Part shown: piece by piece, positions 34,919 to 46,500 of the stretch
Layout of the letters: each line of letters begins with the position of its first letter
Position numbering within the stretch: the first letter of the stretch is position 1
NCBI RefSeq assembly: GCF_015832195.1
Contig: NC_052018.1
Location: 28,362,115 to 28,426,114, forward strand
Length of the DNA stretch: 64,000 nt
DNA from: Motacilla alba alba
Taxonomy: Eukaryota; Chordata; Aves; Passeriformes; Motacillidae
Reading direction: 5' to 3'
Made by a program: the position numbers and the translations under genes
Notes under the pieces: model-generated
Database searches by the model: none
What the model was told of the DNA's origin: nothing
The model's input: only the letters and a program-made list of their open reading frames with translations

Positions 34919-35712
34919 TGTATTACAAAAGCTGCAAAGACCACCATACCCTGAATAGGCCTCCCGACTGAGGCCCTACACCTTTGCTGATGAAGACAAG
35001 ATAAAGTAACAACTCAGGTCTTGGAACATTCACTAAGTACAAGCTTAGCCCCTTCAGGGAGGAAATGACAGCCCCAGGACTATCAGCTGCCAGGATCCAA
35101 CAGATCCTCCCGCCAAAGGGTGAGGGAGAGAGGCTTTGGGGGTGTATTGGAAAACCTCTGGTGAGAGGCAGTGACCGCCCATCCGCCCATCCTCTGCTGG
35201 GCAGAGGAGCCCAGCTGAGGGGCCCTTTCACCCCAGGAAAAGCTTATCCACAGCAGAGGGGTGACATGGCCCATCAAAGGGCCCCCAAAGGAGTCCCCAG
35301 ACCCTGCACCAGAGCACTGCAGGTGATGCAACAAATCCTCAGTGTTGCAAGGGACAGTGTCAAACGGGGTCCCTGCAAGGGAGGAACCTGGGCATTCCCA
35401 CATGCCCAAAGCATGTATTAATCCATGGAATTTTGTACTCTTTGGTGTGGCCTGGTGCTGTGTGTGGCAGCATGGCTCTGCAAGGTGGTGACAGGGCACA
35501 CTCACCACCAAGGAAACCAGATGGGACATTGCTGGGATCCTCAGATGGGTGATAAGCTTCCACCTAGTCTCTGTCACTCTCTCCCTGTTCCCTCATCCCC
35601 ATGACACTTCTTTTTCTATTTCTTTCTTTCTTTTCCTTTCTTTCTTTTCTCTTTCTTTCTCTTTGCCTCTTTTACTATAAAAATAAAATATATCAACCTT
35701 TTGGCACCAACA
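34919..35712 (+). mobile_element. GC-rich LTR of an ERVK-like endogenous retrovirus, sense
   Basis: An isolated GC-rich block in AT-rich surroundings. It starts TGTATTACAAAAGCTGC (34919). Its interior contains GCCTCCCGACTGAGGCCC and CTCTGCTGGGCAGAGG. It ends with a long TTTC-rich pyrimidine tract (35605-35672), an AATAAA signal (35682-35687) and TTGGCACCAACA at 35712. The TG...CA ends, the signal 25 bases before the end and the pyrimidine tract fit an LTR. The 164-codon minus-strand ORF (35083-35577) follows from the GC-rich composition. No target-site duplication is clear: TAGAAC precedes and TCTAGC follows. The family is inferred from memory. Confidence 0.62.
35605..35672. repeat. TTTC-rich polypyrimidine tract
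   Basis: Repeated TTTC and CTTT units with almost no purines. It lies inside the 3' part of the LTR just before its AATAAA signal, where such tracts are common in bird ERVK-like LTRs. Confidence 0.85.
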
Positions 35713-37649
35713 TCTAGCCTCGTTTGGTTTAATCACATTTTCTGTGTTTGTTTTGAACCTTCTAAGTTCTTTCCATTTTATATACCATGAATTTATTTTC
35801 TTTGCTCTTTTGGGTTTAAACTAGATTGCAACAACTATGTTCCAAAAAGGCAGTTTGGTTAGGAATTATGGTTATCCAGTGTGACAGTGTAGTATTTCCC
35901 TGCTCTTGATGAACATTCCTTTTTTTTCCCTGATGCTTCGACTACACTATTAGCTTCCTCAGATGACTGCAGTAACTAGTCTCCTTCAATGAAGGATTCC
36001 TAAAGGAGACAGAATGTGATTTTCTCTTCTTCTGGGAAACTGATTTTATAATGGTGAAGATGTCAGACATAATTAAGATGAATGATTGTGCACCCAACTA
36101 AATGAATCTTATTGTTGTAAATTTGACATTTTTCCTATACTGTTCATGAGCTTAATAGGAACACACCAAATGCACATCTTAGCAGGAGTCAGAGACAGGA
36201 TAAAGTACACAACACTGTTAAATAACTGCTGAAATTGCAGAAGTCTGAAGTCCTCCTTGTGACATAATCTTCTCAGTATTTTCAACACAAATGTTGAAGG
36301 AGCAAATTTAATGTTTTAAGAGGTAAATGTGATTTATATAAGAAATTTTTATAAGATTAAATATGATTTATGTAAGAAAGATATTTAGATCATTTTCTGG
36401 ATTAGCGAATAAGACAAAAATAAGGTCCACTACTATTCTTAATCTTGTCTTTCTACCACCTTGTCCCAATGATCTTTAAACTCTTCTCCTGGTTGTTTGG
36501 GGTTTTTGGATTTTTTGGGGTTTTTGGTTTGGTTTGTTTTTTTTTTTTTAATATCATCTAATCCAGGACATTACCACAACTTTCTCAGTAAGTTAGTTTT
36601 CAAATGAATTTCAGATTCTGATGAAGATGATCACATACTTATTCTTTCAGAAAAAAACCCAAAAAAACTAAAAAGACCAAAAAAATACTTTAATGCATGC
36701 CATCAGTTAGATTGGTATCAATCATTTACAAGCACTACAAAATTTAATTTATGTCTCAGTGTACTGTAAAAAGGGAAGACATCCAAATGTCTTGCCAAAT
36801 TTACTGGTAGAATCTTTATTTATATTATTATAGCTCTGACTAATTATTTCATATTAAGATGTGAGCAGCAAATATCAGTCCACAATATCCAATGGTCCAA
36901 GACAAGGCAAGGTTATTTCTTGATACTCTGACTTTTGGTAAAATAATCAAACCTGTTACAGAGAGAAGAAAGACAAAAAAGAACAAATATGCAATGCATT
37001 TAAAGCAGAACAGACATAGTAAAATCAGATATCATATCTAATTGCAAGGCAACAAAGAAAATAACAAATAAGCAAATTCTACTGTCTAAAAAGTATAATA
37101 TTATCTCAATGTAATCCAAATGAGTAAGGAGAAATCATTGTTTTAAGCATAAGATACCTCCTCCCAAAGAGCTTGGGATGCTAATTTGCTATGTCTGCCT
37201 TCTTCCTGAAGAAAATTCTTTTCATCAAACCTAGGACCCAAGGAGAGTCCACACATGACCTATATCACCCTGCTCCACACCCCTGGTAATGTGGTTAGTA
37301 TAATTTGCACTAGTTGAAAAAGCAAGCAGTCATTCTCTGTGACCAAGTGGGTCACACTTCATTTCCTGTCCTGTTGCTATTAGGGCTGAAATCCTGTAAA
37401 CCGAGTAGAAAAATAAAATAAAATGAAATATATTTCTACTTCTACTCTGTATCAGTCTCAAGATTTCTGTGCGCCAGGTCAATTACTCCCTTCCTTCCCA
37501 GCCTCAAAGGTCCTAGGCACTTGACCAAACAGGTGGTGTTGATGACCCCATCAAAGAACAAAGCAGCATAACAATACACTATAAAATCAAGAAGCAACTT
37601 CTTAGTCCTAAGTGGTGATCTTGGGTGGATAGGGGACATCTTGGGGTAT
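35713..37649. other. AT-rich non-coding DNA with a GGTTT-rich tract
   Basis: No gene recognised. It contains a G/T-only simple tract at about 36488-36550 (GGGGTTTTTGG and GGTTTGG units ending in a T-run) and a weakly complementary A/C-rich stretch at 36651-36685. Confidence 0.5.
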
Positions 37650-38575
37650 ACCTTCATGAAATGATAGACTTTTTAGTTCTCAGAGAAGTAAGGAGGGAAG
37701 TTAGCAGAACTGCCACCTTGGACTTCTGAAGGGCAACTTTTGGCTTGTTTAGAAACCTGGCCAACAGAGCTCCTGGAAGACAGTCCTGAAGGGCAAAGGT
37801 ATGCAGGAAGGGTGGACATCCTTCAAGAAGAAAATTCTGAAGGTGGAAGAAGAGGCCATTGCCATGTCCCAAAAGATGGGTCAGTGGGATACACCAGCCT
37901 GGCTGAACAGAGAGCTTTGCCTGGAACTTGGGGAAAAAAGAGAATTTATGATCTTTGGAAGAAGGAGCAGGCAATTTAGAAGGATGTTGTGAGATTATAC
38001 AGGAAGAAAATAATTAGAAGGACCAATGCCCAAGTAGAACTTAATCTGACTCTGCCATAAAAGACAATAAAAATGTCTCTATAAATACAAAAGCAAGAAA
38101 AGGAGGGCTAAGGAGAAACTTCATTCTTTATTGGATGCAGAGAAAGACAGAGTGACAATGGATGAGGAAGATGCAGAAGTACTTAATGTTTTTGTGCCTC
38201 AGTCTATAATAGTAAGACCAGATCTCTAGGTCAGCCCCTTAAACTGGAAAACAGAGATGAGGAACAGAATGACTCTCCCACATCAGAGGGCAAAAGGTCA
38301 GCGAGCTGCTACTTAGACACAAGTAAGTCTATGGGGTCAGATGGGATCCACCCAAGGGTACTAAGGGAGCTGGTGGAAATTCTCAACAAGCCACTTCCAA
38401 ATATTTATCAGTACTCCTGACCAAGCAAGGAGGTTCAAGTTGACTGGAGGTTAGCAAATATGATGTCCATCCACAAAAAGGATTGGAAGGATGATCTGGG
38501 GAACTGCAGGGCAGTCAGCCAGCCCTCAGTGCCAAGGAAGGTTATAGAACAGATCATCTCAAGTGCAGACACATG
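37650..38575 (+). pseudogene. CR1 LINE ORF2 fragment (before and into RT), sense, broken
   Basis: Sense CR1 ORF2 from the endonuclease-RT linker into the start of the RT. Landmarks are ACTTCTGAAGGGCAACTTTTGG near 37721, CAGTGGGATACACCAGC near 37881, CAAGAAAAGGAGGGCTAAGGAG near 38092, GATGGGATCCACCCAAGGGT near 38340 (the 'DGIHPRV' region of the RT), and GGGGAACTGCAGGGCAGTCAG near 38498 (the 'GNCRAVS' region, normally GNYRPVS). It stops just after ATAGAACAGATCATC (38545-38560). Two ORFs of 63 and 79 codons cover part of it in different frames, so it is frameshifted and dead. Confidence 0.82.
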
Positions 38576-39299
38576 TGTGTATGATCATATAAATTTCTTG
38601 GTATATTTGGTCTGATACATTTGTCTTTTAGACAAATGTTAAAACTATAATGAAACAAATGGCAATATCTCAAATGACAATATGCCCTCCTGTGAGCTCT
38701 GATGGGGCTCTGTTGTCCTGGAAGGGTTTTTCTTAAAGTATGATAACTGATTTCCAGCATATAATTGGGCAGCATAACAATGACTTAGGCTGCAATTTGT
38801 AATGCAATACAATACAAAGGTCAGTTGTACAGACCTATACAACTAAAGTTATAATAGGAACAACATAACACAAAAGAGTGTGCTGTTGTGGTCCTCTTCT
38901 CTGGAACTTAACATAGCACAAGATATGAACAAGTAAAAACAAAGTAAAAATTAGAAAAAGAATACTTTTATCAGCTGTCATCAGTGAAAAGGGAAAAATA
39001 ATTTAGCATATATCATTCAGTGTATCTTCCTCTCCCTACCCTAACAAAGGGACATCATGATTTGCTTGCTCAGTAATCCTTAGAATCTTCAATGATAGAA
39101 GCAGAGGCAAATTTTCTATAAGGCTAGTGTTTTTAGAAAGTGTGGAATTCCAGGGTACCATTTCTGCTATCAAAAATTATCTTTAAAATGGTCTTTAAAA
39201 TTATCTCACACTCAAGTGTGGCCAACACACTCAAGTGTGAAGAAGAAGAGGAGAAGTGAATCTCCACAATCAGTAACTGAACTCCCCTCTTTAAAGGGA
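38576..39299. other. AT-rich spacer with a duplicated near-palindrome
   Basis: AT-rich sequence separating the CR1 ORF2 piece from a CR1 3' piece on the same strand. It includes two copies of CACACTCAAGTGTG (39207-39220 and 39226-39239). No gene recognised. Confidence 0.5.
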
Positions 39300-39690
39300 T
39301 GTCATTCTTCCCCTGTAATTGGCAGTGGTAAGGCCACACCTTGAGGGCTGTGTCCAGTTCTGGGCCTCTCATTTTAAGAAGGACTTTGAGATGCTTGAGC
39401 ACGTCCAGAGGAGGGCAACAAGGCTGGTGAGGGCCTTGGAACACAAGCCCACTGAGGAATGACTAAGGGAGGTAGGGTTGCTTAGCCTGGAGAAAAGGAG
39501 ACCTTATCACTCTCTACAACTTCCTGGAAGGTGGTTGTAGTCAGGTGGGGGTTGGTCTCTTTCTCCCGGCAAAAACTGATTGGATGTGGCACTCGGTGAC
39601 TTGGTGCCATGGTTTAGTTGAGGTGTTAGGGCATGGATTTGACTCGATGATCTTGAAGGTCTCTTCCGACCTATTTATTCTAGATTTTAA
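39300..39690 (+). mobile_element. CR1 LINE 3' end, sense
   Basis: Landmarks are GGTAAGGCCACACCTTGAGG near 39328, GTGTCCAGTTCTGGGCC near 39350, CGTCCAGAGGAGGGCAACAAGG near 39402, CTTAGCCTGGAGAAAAGGAG near 39481, and GACTCGATGATCTTGAAGGTC near 39641. The octamer tail is reduced to ATTTATTCTAG. Internal deletions are likely near 39560, because the UTR is shorter than usual for the family. It could belong to the same insertion as 37650-38575, with the C-terminal RT lost. Confidence 0.85.
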
Positions 39691-41159
39691 ATGCCAAAAT
39701 GTTCATTTTGCCTAATTAAACCCAAGTAGAAGCTCTTCAAAAAATATTTAAGAAAGTTAGAGGAGAGTAGTGAGACAGAAATTACTAGATGACCTGCTGT
39801 GCATGCACTGGTGTTCAGTCTTGGCCTGTGGTCTCAGGGAAGTAACAAAAGTGAACCTTTGTCTCAGTGTAAGATTCCATGACTCTGACGTTTCACATTG
39901 GATCATTGTTTGATATAGACCATTAAATGGTACCAACTCATGTCTGGACCACAGAATTTTATGGTTTTGTTTTTTTTCAATATCTATTGTTAGGCTGAAA
40001 TAGTCATGCCAGCATTATTTTAGGCTTTTTTCAGTGATCAGGAAGAGAAGACACGTACAGAGATCTCCTAATCTAATTATGCTTTCTAGTGGATATAACT
40101 CAGAATGTGACTCAGACAGTAACAGCCTTTTCTGTTAAAGTCAAAGACTTTAATTTCATTTCCTGCACAAAATCCAGCTAGGATCAGTGTTGCCTTCATA
40201 AAAGTACCTCAGAATTAGCATACTGCTCAATACTGAAAGCTTTTACAGCTAAAAAACATTGGTAGATGACAATATAAAATATTTATAATCAGCTGTCATC
40301 TTGATTTCAGTGGGACAACTCACATCAAATAGATCTTGTAAGTGTTTAGGATCAGCCCCAGGCTCTGTCTCTAGACTTTTGTTAGGCATAATCATTGTCT
40401 CACACACAGAAACATTAAGAGGTTTTCCAACTGCTGTAAGTGTGCAGTAGCATACATTATTTTTCAATCTTGTTTCGAAGAATTATATAAAAAGAAATTA
40501 ATCAAAGGTTGAAAACTAAAGTTTAAATAAGCATTGAACAGGTTGCTCAAGGTGGTTATGGGATCTTCTTAACTGAAGGATATTAGGTGTAGGAAATACA
40601 ATTTTACTCTGGGGTAGGAGGACAGATTACCTAATTTCTTGAGGTCCTTTCAAGAGAAAATCCAGATGATTGTCTGTGCAGGGAAGCAAAGTACTTCTCC
40701 CTTCCTTGATGGTGCTGCAAACCTTCAGTCTGCCAGTTGTTGAGGAGAACAATGTCTCTTGGTCGTCAAACTGTCACAAAGAAGCAAATAAGTATCAGCC
40801 GGAATTTAATTGCAGGCTGCTTCCTCCCTACAGCCGGAAAGAAACACAAAGTTAATTTAAATTCTGAATGAAAACCAATTTACTAGCCCAGTCCTGAGCT
40901 CTGGACCCATAGTTATTCTTGAAAGAAACTTTCATGTTGCAAACTGTCCCCTAGGAAGGGTTTAAGCAGATTGAGGATATACTATATAATGGTTCTATAA
41001 GACCTTATAAAGGATCAGAGTAAGCATTTCATTATATCTGAAATCATATTTATGGAGATGGATGATTAAGAATTAGGATATGTACAGAGTGTGTCAAATA
41101 TGGTTATTATAAGGTGAAATGGCTTCTAAAATTGATTGGGCCATGACCAAATAACATGT
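39691..41159. other. AT-rich non-coding DNA, nothing recognised
   Basis: No gene or repeat family recognised. Short ORFs of 61-72 codons lack any domain. Confidence 0.5.
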
Positions 41160-41450
41160 GTCCAAAAGGGTTAAGGAAATAAGCAGAGAAATTGAAGAAT
41201 CTTTGGCAGACATTTTTATGTACCTCTGCTCTTCAGAATAGATCAAGTGAAATCTGAGATGACTGGAGAGCAGCCAGCATTATGCCATTATTTTAAAATG
41301 GCCTAAGGAGAGACAAAGGAGGTAAATACTCACTAACTCATTGGAATTCTCAGAGGATATATGTAGACAAAGGAGATATGCACATCACATGAACTTTCAG
41401 AAAGCGTTCAGCAAAATTCTGCGTTGTAGGTAGTCGCAGTTGCAAAATCA
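41160..41450 (+). pseudogene. Old CR1/L3-like RT fragment, sense
   Basis: Translating diverged blocks gives DWRAASIMPLF (from about 41260), matching the 'DWRxANVxPIFK' region of CR1/L3 reverse transcriptases. Further on is NFQKAFSKILR (from about 41395), matching the 'DFxKAFD' region, whose catalytic aspartate is lost. The blocks are in the right order and spacing but out of one frame. It is ancient and non-functional. Confidence 0.6.
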
Positions 41451-42892
41451 AGAAACTAATTAAGAGTAGACATATTAAGTTGAATTGACTAAATCAACTA
41501 TAATAAATGCGTGCTGAAAGTGGAAAAAAAAGTTAATGAGGATGTTTTTTGATCAAGTCAGCTGCTTAAAAAACAAATGTATAAATGAAACGTGACACAC
41601 CTAGACTGCTAACTGCACTCCTCCCTCCAAGAAGTCTTTCCAAAGGAGGCGTCTTGCTTGAGATTGACTTGTTAATGAGATCCTTTGAAGTCTGGCATGT
41701 TTGTAATACTATTGTACTACTCTCTGCTGTCAGAGCTTCCTCCAACATACTGCCCTTCTTCACTTTAGCATGGGTGAATTTTCATGTTCATGAAAACATT
41801 TTCCTGTCATCCTCAGAAAAGAATTACTCTTTGTATGCACCACAGGAAACTGCAGCATAAGGTTCCCACCCTGTCCTGTGAGATGGAGGGTAAAAAACAT
41901 CAATTCTGTGTCTATACCATTCAGTCCATTACAACTTTATTGATATTACTAGCAATGGAACAATTATGTATATGAGGGATGTGCCACAGGTTGAGATAAT
42001 AAGTGTTAACAAATAAGCATATTCCATTGAATTGTTATAAGTCACAACCTTCGGTAACAAGATAGATTTTGATTTGTAGGAAAGCAAGAACTGGCTCTGA
42101 TCCTGCTTAGCAATTCCCTGAGCCATCCACTCCTACAATTGTTAGTTATGTTTCTATACTGTTTTTAAAGATGGAAGAGATGAAGAAAAAAACTGCAGAG
42201 GGATATATCAAAAGCTTTTATACCTTGAGTTGGCACCACCTAGTCTTCCCTAGCAAATATACTACCAATAAAGCAAGAAATTTATTATTTATTCAAGATT
42301 TTCTTTAATGTAAATGAAGGATTGTATAAAATATTCCTTATCAGTTTTGATAATAATATGGGAACTAATTTGGGATACTTTATGAGGCGTAATACAGTCC
42401 AAAAAGAGTAAGACATATTTCTAAACAATTAGGAAATTTTTTAAAGTTTTGTTTTAATGAGCAAGTTGAGGATATCCTCAGCAGTATCTTCTTTCCCACA
42501 GACACTTTATTCTTTTTAACTTATTTTAAATATTTTAGCTGAATTTGTATTTTAAGATGGTTTTATTCTGGAAACATCCTTCTTGAGGATGTGAGGAAAC
42601 TATTTAGAGAATTGTGTGTTAGTGCAGGTCTTCTTAAACAGGCAACCTTATTCTAAACTGAATATGAAAAATCACTTACATGCAAAATAAATATATTGAC
42701 CAAAACTTCTAAATTTGGTTGAATCAGTTCCTTGTGGGGCTTTGCATGCGTTATACACATGCAAGGATAGTTCTATGGTGCTTAAAAGTCTCCTCCACAA
42801 AATTGGCCTATCTCCTACATTTTTAAGTATTCTATCTCTCAGAAATTTTTGTCCTATTACCTATCTTTAACCATCAAGACATTGTGTTGTAT
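41451..42892. other. AT-rich non-coding DNA, nothing recognised
   Basis: No gene recognised. Two overlapping ORFs on opposite strands (41566-41860) are mirror shadows of each other without domain content. Confidence 0.5.
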
Positions 42893-43597
42893 GGGTGTAG
42901 TTGGCAAGCTGCTGACAGAAGGGGCTGCAGAGGAGCTCTCTGAGGAGAGTCCAGGGCTGCCCTGTGGCAGACGCAGATGGTTCAAGTTGGATCCAACCCA
43001 CCCACTGTAGGGCACACCTGACCTTGGGGCATCTCGGGGGAAATGTATTCAAGAAAGGGTTTAAAACACTTAACAGAGGGAGGATGGAACAAAAAGTGTA
43101 AAAAAACAACCCTGCAGGCCCTAAAGTCAGACAGAGAAGGAAGAAAATAAGAAAACACCTACAGCCTGTAGGGAAGTCCAGGGTGGAGTAAATGTCCATT
43201 CACATGGAGCATCCTACATCAGAGAAGTTAGGTACTCCTGAAAGGCTGTGGACAGTGGAGAGCCCAAGCTACAGTGGGGAAGTCTTGAGGATGAAATGGC
43301 AGAGAGGAGTTGTTACTGATGGCTAATTATATGTCAGTTGGGGTGGGACTGGAAGTAGAGTTGAGAATGCATAGGGTGCAAATGTTGTTATTTGCTTGAT
43401 GCTATCCAAATCTATTTTAAGTGACAACATACTAAATTAAATCTCCCAAATCTGCGACTACTTTTCCCATGACATTAAATTGGTAAGTGATCTCCCTATT
43501 CTTATCATAAATTTTTGCATCTTATTTTCTCCCCAGCAGTCTTTAAGACAGCAGCTGGATGTAGGTTTGGCAGCCAGCCAAGGTTGGCCCACAACAC
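42893..43597 (+). mobile_element. Endogenous retrovirus LTR, sense (CACCACA-end family)
   Basis: The longest copy of this family here. Landmarks are GGCAAGCTGCTGACAG near 42903, CTGCCCTGTGGCAGACGCAG near 42957, ACCTTGGGGCATCTCGGGGG near 43021, AAGAAAGGGTTTAAAACAC near 43052, and AACAACCCTGCAGGCCC near 43105. The 3' end of the family follows: GTAAGTGATCTCCC near 43482, TTATTTTCTCCCC, and GCAGCCAGCCAAGGTTGGCCCACAACA ending at about 43597. The middle (43200-43480) is diverged and contains deletions. It appears to be a solo LTR. Confidence 0.75.
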
Positions 43598-46500
43598 ACC
43601 TATGTAGCTTAATGAGACTTTACTGAGAGAAGCAACTCTAACTACATGAATAGGCAGAGGAAATGACTGAAACATTTTTATCTCTTTTCATTGTCTCTAG
43701 ATGGAGCTACGATTAAACAATCAATTTATCAAGTCTAAGGTTAGGTGAGTTGAGTGCTGTTGTGGTTGGCAAACCGAAAGTTAGAAAGTAAACAGAAATT
43801 ACTAAAAATAAAAAATGTTTCAGATTTACCTGATTAGATATGGTGTTGTTTTCCTATATGACAAACGTCATCAGATTAAGTTAATTAAGAAAAGTGTGAT
43901 ATGTATTGAGAAGTGTTAAAAGTAATAAACCATCTGATAAGACATCTTCAGCCAGAGAACATATGCCACATAAAATACTTTTGTGAACCTTGATCCACAC
44001 CTAAAAGGTAACAGGCAGTAAGGAACTGCTTTGAAATATGAGCAGCTTCTGCTGTTTCCAATGGAGAGATGTCAAATACTGGAATTCATGTGTAAAAGAG
44101 AAGATTCAGTTTAAAACAGAAAATGCAAGTGCACATCTATTTCGGTCTTTGTCATTAACTTCTCTCACTAAACTTGGGTATTTTAGGAGTCTCGTAGCAC
44201 TACTCATGTTGTGATTTATGTATTGTCCACCAGTGTTCCAACAGCCAAATCTAAAAGAGAAAGACCATAAAGTAAGTTATGTTAATTTACTTTTCCCCCC
44301 ATAATTCATTTAAAAGGTATTCTCAGGGGATCATTTATAATACTTTATGACCTACAGTTATGATATCTACCTCCTTCCTTCTAATAAACAGACATGGCCC
44401 TGTCTTTTGCACCCAGCATTCTCCTGAAGATCAATTCCCCAGCCATGAACTTTACTAATAGAAAATCCTAACTCAGTAGTATTACAATACAAAAATAAAT
44501 ACAGTGGAAGAATTGAAGATGACTTTGCAAAAAAGCCCATGTTTCCACAATGTACTTCATCACTGATACCCACAGCTTCTGACTATTAAAAAACCTATTT
44601 CTTTTAAAAGGATGTATTTGAGATATTAGCCCCAAAGAGCTAGAATAACAGCCACTTCCTTCTTTTCAGTTTTTCTTCAAAGTACTAATAATATTTGTTT
44701 AAAACTCATTCATAAACATGAAATTTGCATACACAAAACAGAAAAAATAGAAACCAAAAACTCCAAAACAAATGCAGCAAAGGAAATCTTTTTTTTTCAG
44801 GCATCTATATATTGTAAATCATTAATTCCCAAATGGTAGTCTTTCATTGCTTGATGCTTGAAAATGTGCCTGAACTTCATGCACATGTACTCTATAGAAT
44901 TATTGCCCTTGGGAAAACTTTACTGAATTCTAATTTTAATAAGATATTGAATATTAAAATTAAAGTAATGGCCTAATGATGTCATCTTTATTGAAATGGA
45001 AGAAGTGGACTGAAAAAAATAAATTAGAAGAAAACAAATACCACAGGAATTTATGTCAGGTATTCCTTTTTTTTGCTTTCAGCTGTGAAAGAAAAAATTG
45101 ATAAATGACTGTGTTGTTGAAAAGCTTAAGAAGAACCAGTAAAGCGACTCATAATAACATAAAACAAGCATTGCAAATATTTAATAACTTATAAGTTACA
45201 TTAAGACATATTATAAATAAAAGCACTTCTAAGCATTGCTTTAAGCAGTTCAACATACTACAATTCTTTTTTTGTTTGTTTGTTTTGTTTTGCATTGTGC
45301 TTATTCTTAATACATAGTAATCTTAGATTTTAAAGGATGCAGAAGATAGCTAGATTCAAGGTTTGTGGGGTTTTTTTCCCTTTCCTTTTTCAAGTAGAAT
45401 TTGGAAGCTACACCTCAAGGTTATTTCTCACTTAGCTTTTTCCTAATATGAAGATAGGAAGAATTTTAATGTTCCCATTTATTTTCTTTGAAGAATATTG
45501 ATGAATACTAGCATAGAATTACCTGAAAATTCTCCAGCCAGAACAATTAAAAAGACTTCTGAATGATAGTTAGCTTTTAACAACGCCTTTTCCAGCCCCT
45601 TTTCAGTCTTAAAGTACAGACTTCTTGTAGCCTCACTGTGTCCCTGAATGTTTTTAGTTTGAGTTTTAACTTCTTTGTTTTTTCAACAGCAGGTATAAGG
45701 GTCACTCTACTACAAAGTAAAAGGTCCAACTGCACCATAAAGAACTTCTGTATCCTATTAACCTCCATGAACTCTTAGAACACTCCATGAGGCAATTAGG
45801 ATATCAAGGTAAGTCAGCAGCCAGCTGAGCTTTCTGTTTTTGGGGATGTTTTTCATTCAGGACTTATAGGAAAAGAAATTGATCTAATCCTTGTTTCAGG
45901 AAGCAACTAAAGACCTGTGGCACTCATATTGAAAACAAAACTCAAGAAAAACTATAGAATGTTCAATGAACCATTGAATATTTTTACTAATCTTGTCTCC
46001 AGTGAATAAGTGAACCAATTCCTTTTTTATTTATGCACTTAATACTTAGACTTTCAAAAAAATTTTCAAAGCTCTAAAAGTTTGCCTCAAAAGACTACAT
46101 TGAAGGAAGGCCATGTAATAACACATAAAAATAATTTATGCAGAGTATAGAATCCATTGTTTCATTTGTTCAAAATGTCTAGTTAGGCTAGTGATGTCCT
46201 TTGTTAAAAGTACATTGATATTCCTAATACCTTACAAAATAAGCCCTTCCTACATAGCTATAAAGTACAAAAACCGAACATATATTTCCCCAAAAACTCA
46301 AACAGTAATAAGTATTTCTAGTCCTTCTATAGGTGGACTTAATTTTTTTTTCCAGACCTTGCTTAGTCTCTAATAACTGAGTTTTAGACAACTAAAAGTG
46401 TTCATGCAGTCATTTCACTAAGGTATGATTTTTTCCAAAATTTATTTTGTTTTCTTCTTATTGCTTCTATTGCTGTCATCATCACCTCTCCTATGACCTT

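Noticed and set aside
35083..35577. 164-codon minus-strand ORF
   Set aside because: It lies entirely inside the GC-rich LTR, where stops are scarce, and overlaps other ORFs in different frames.
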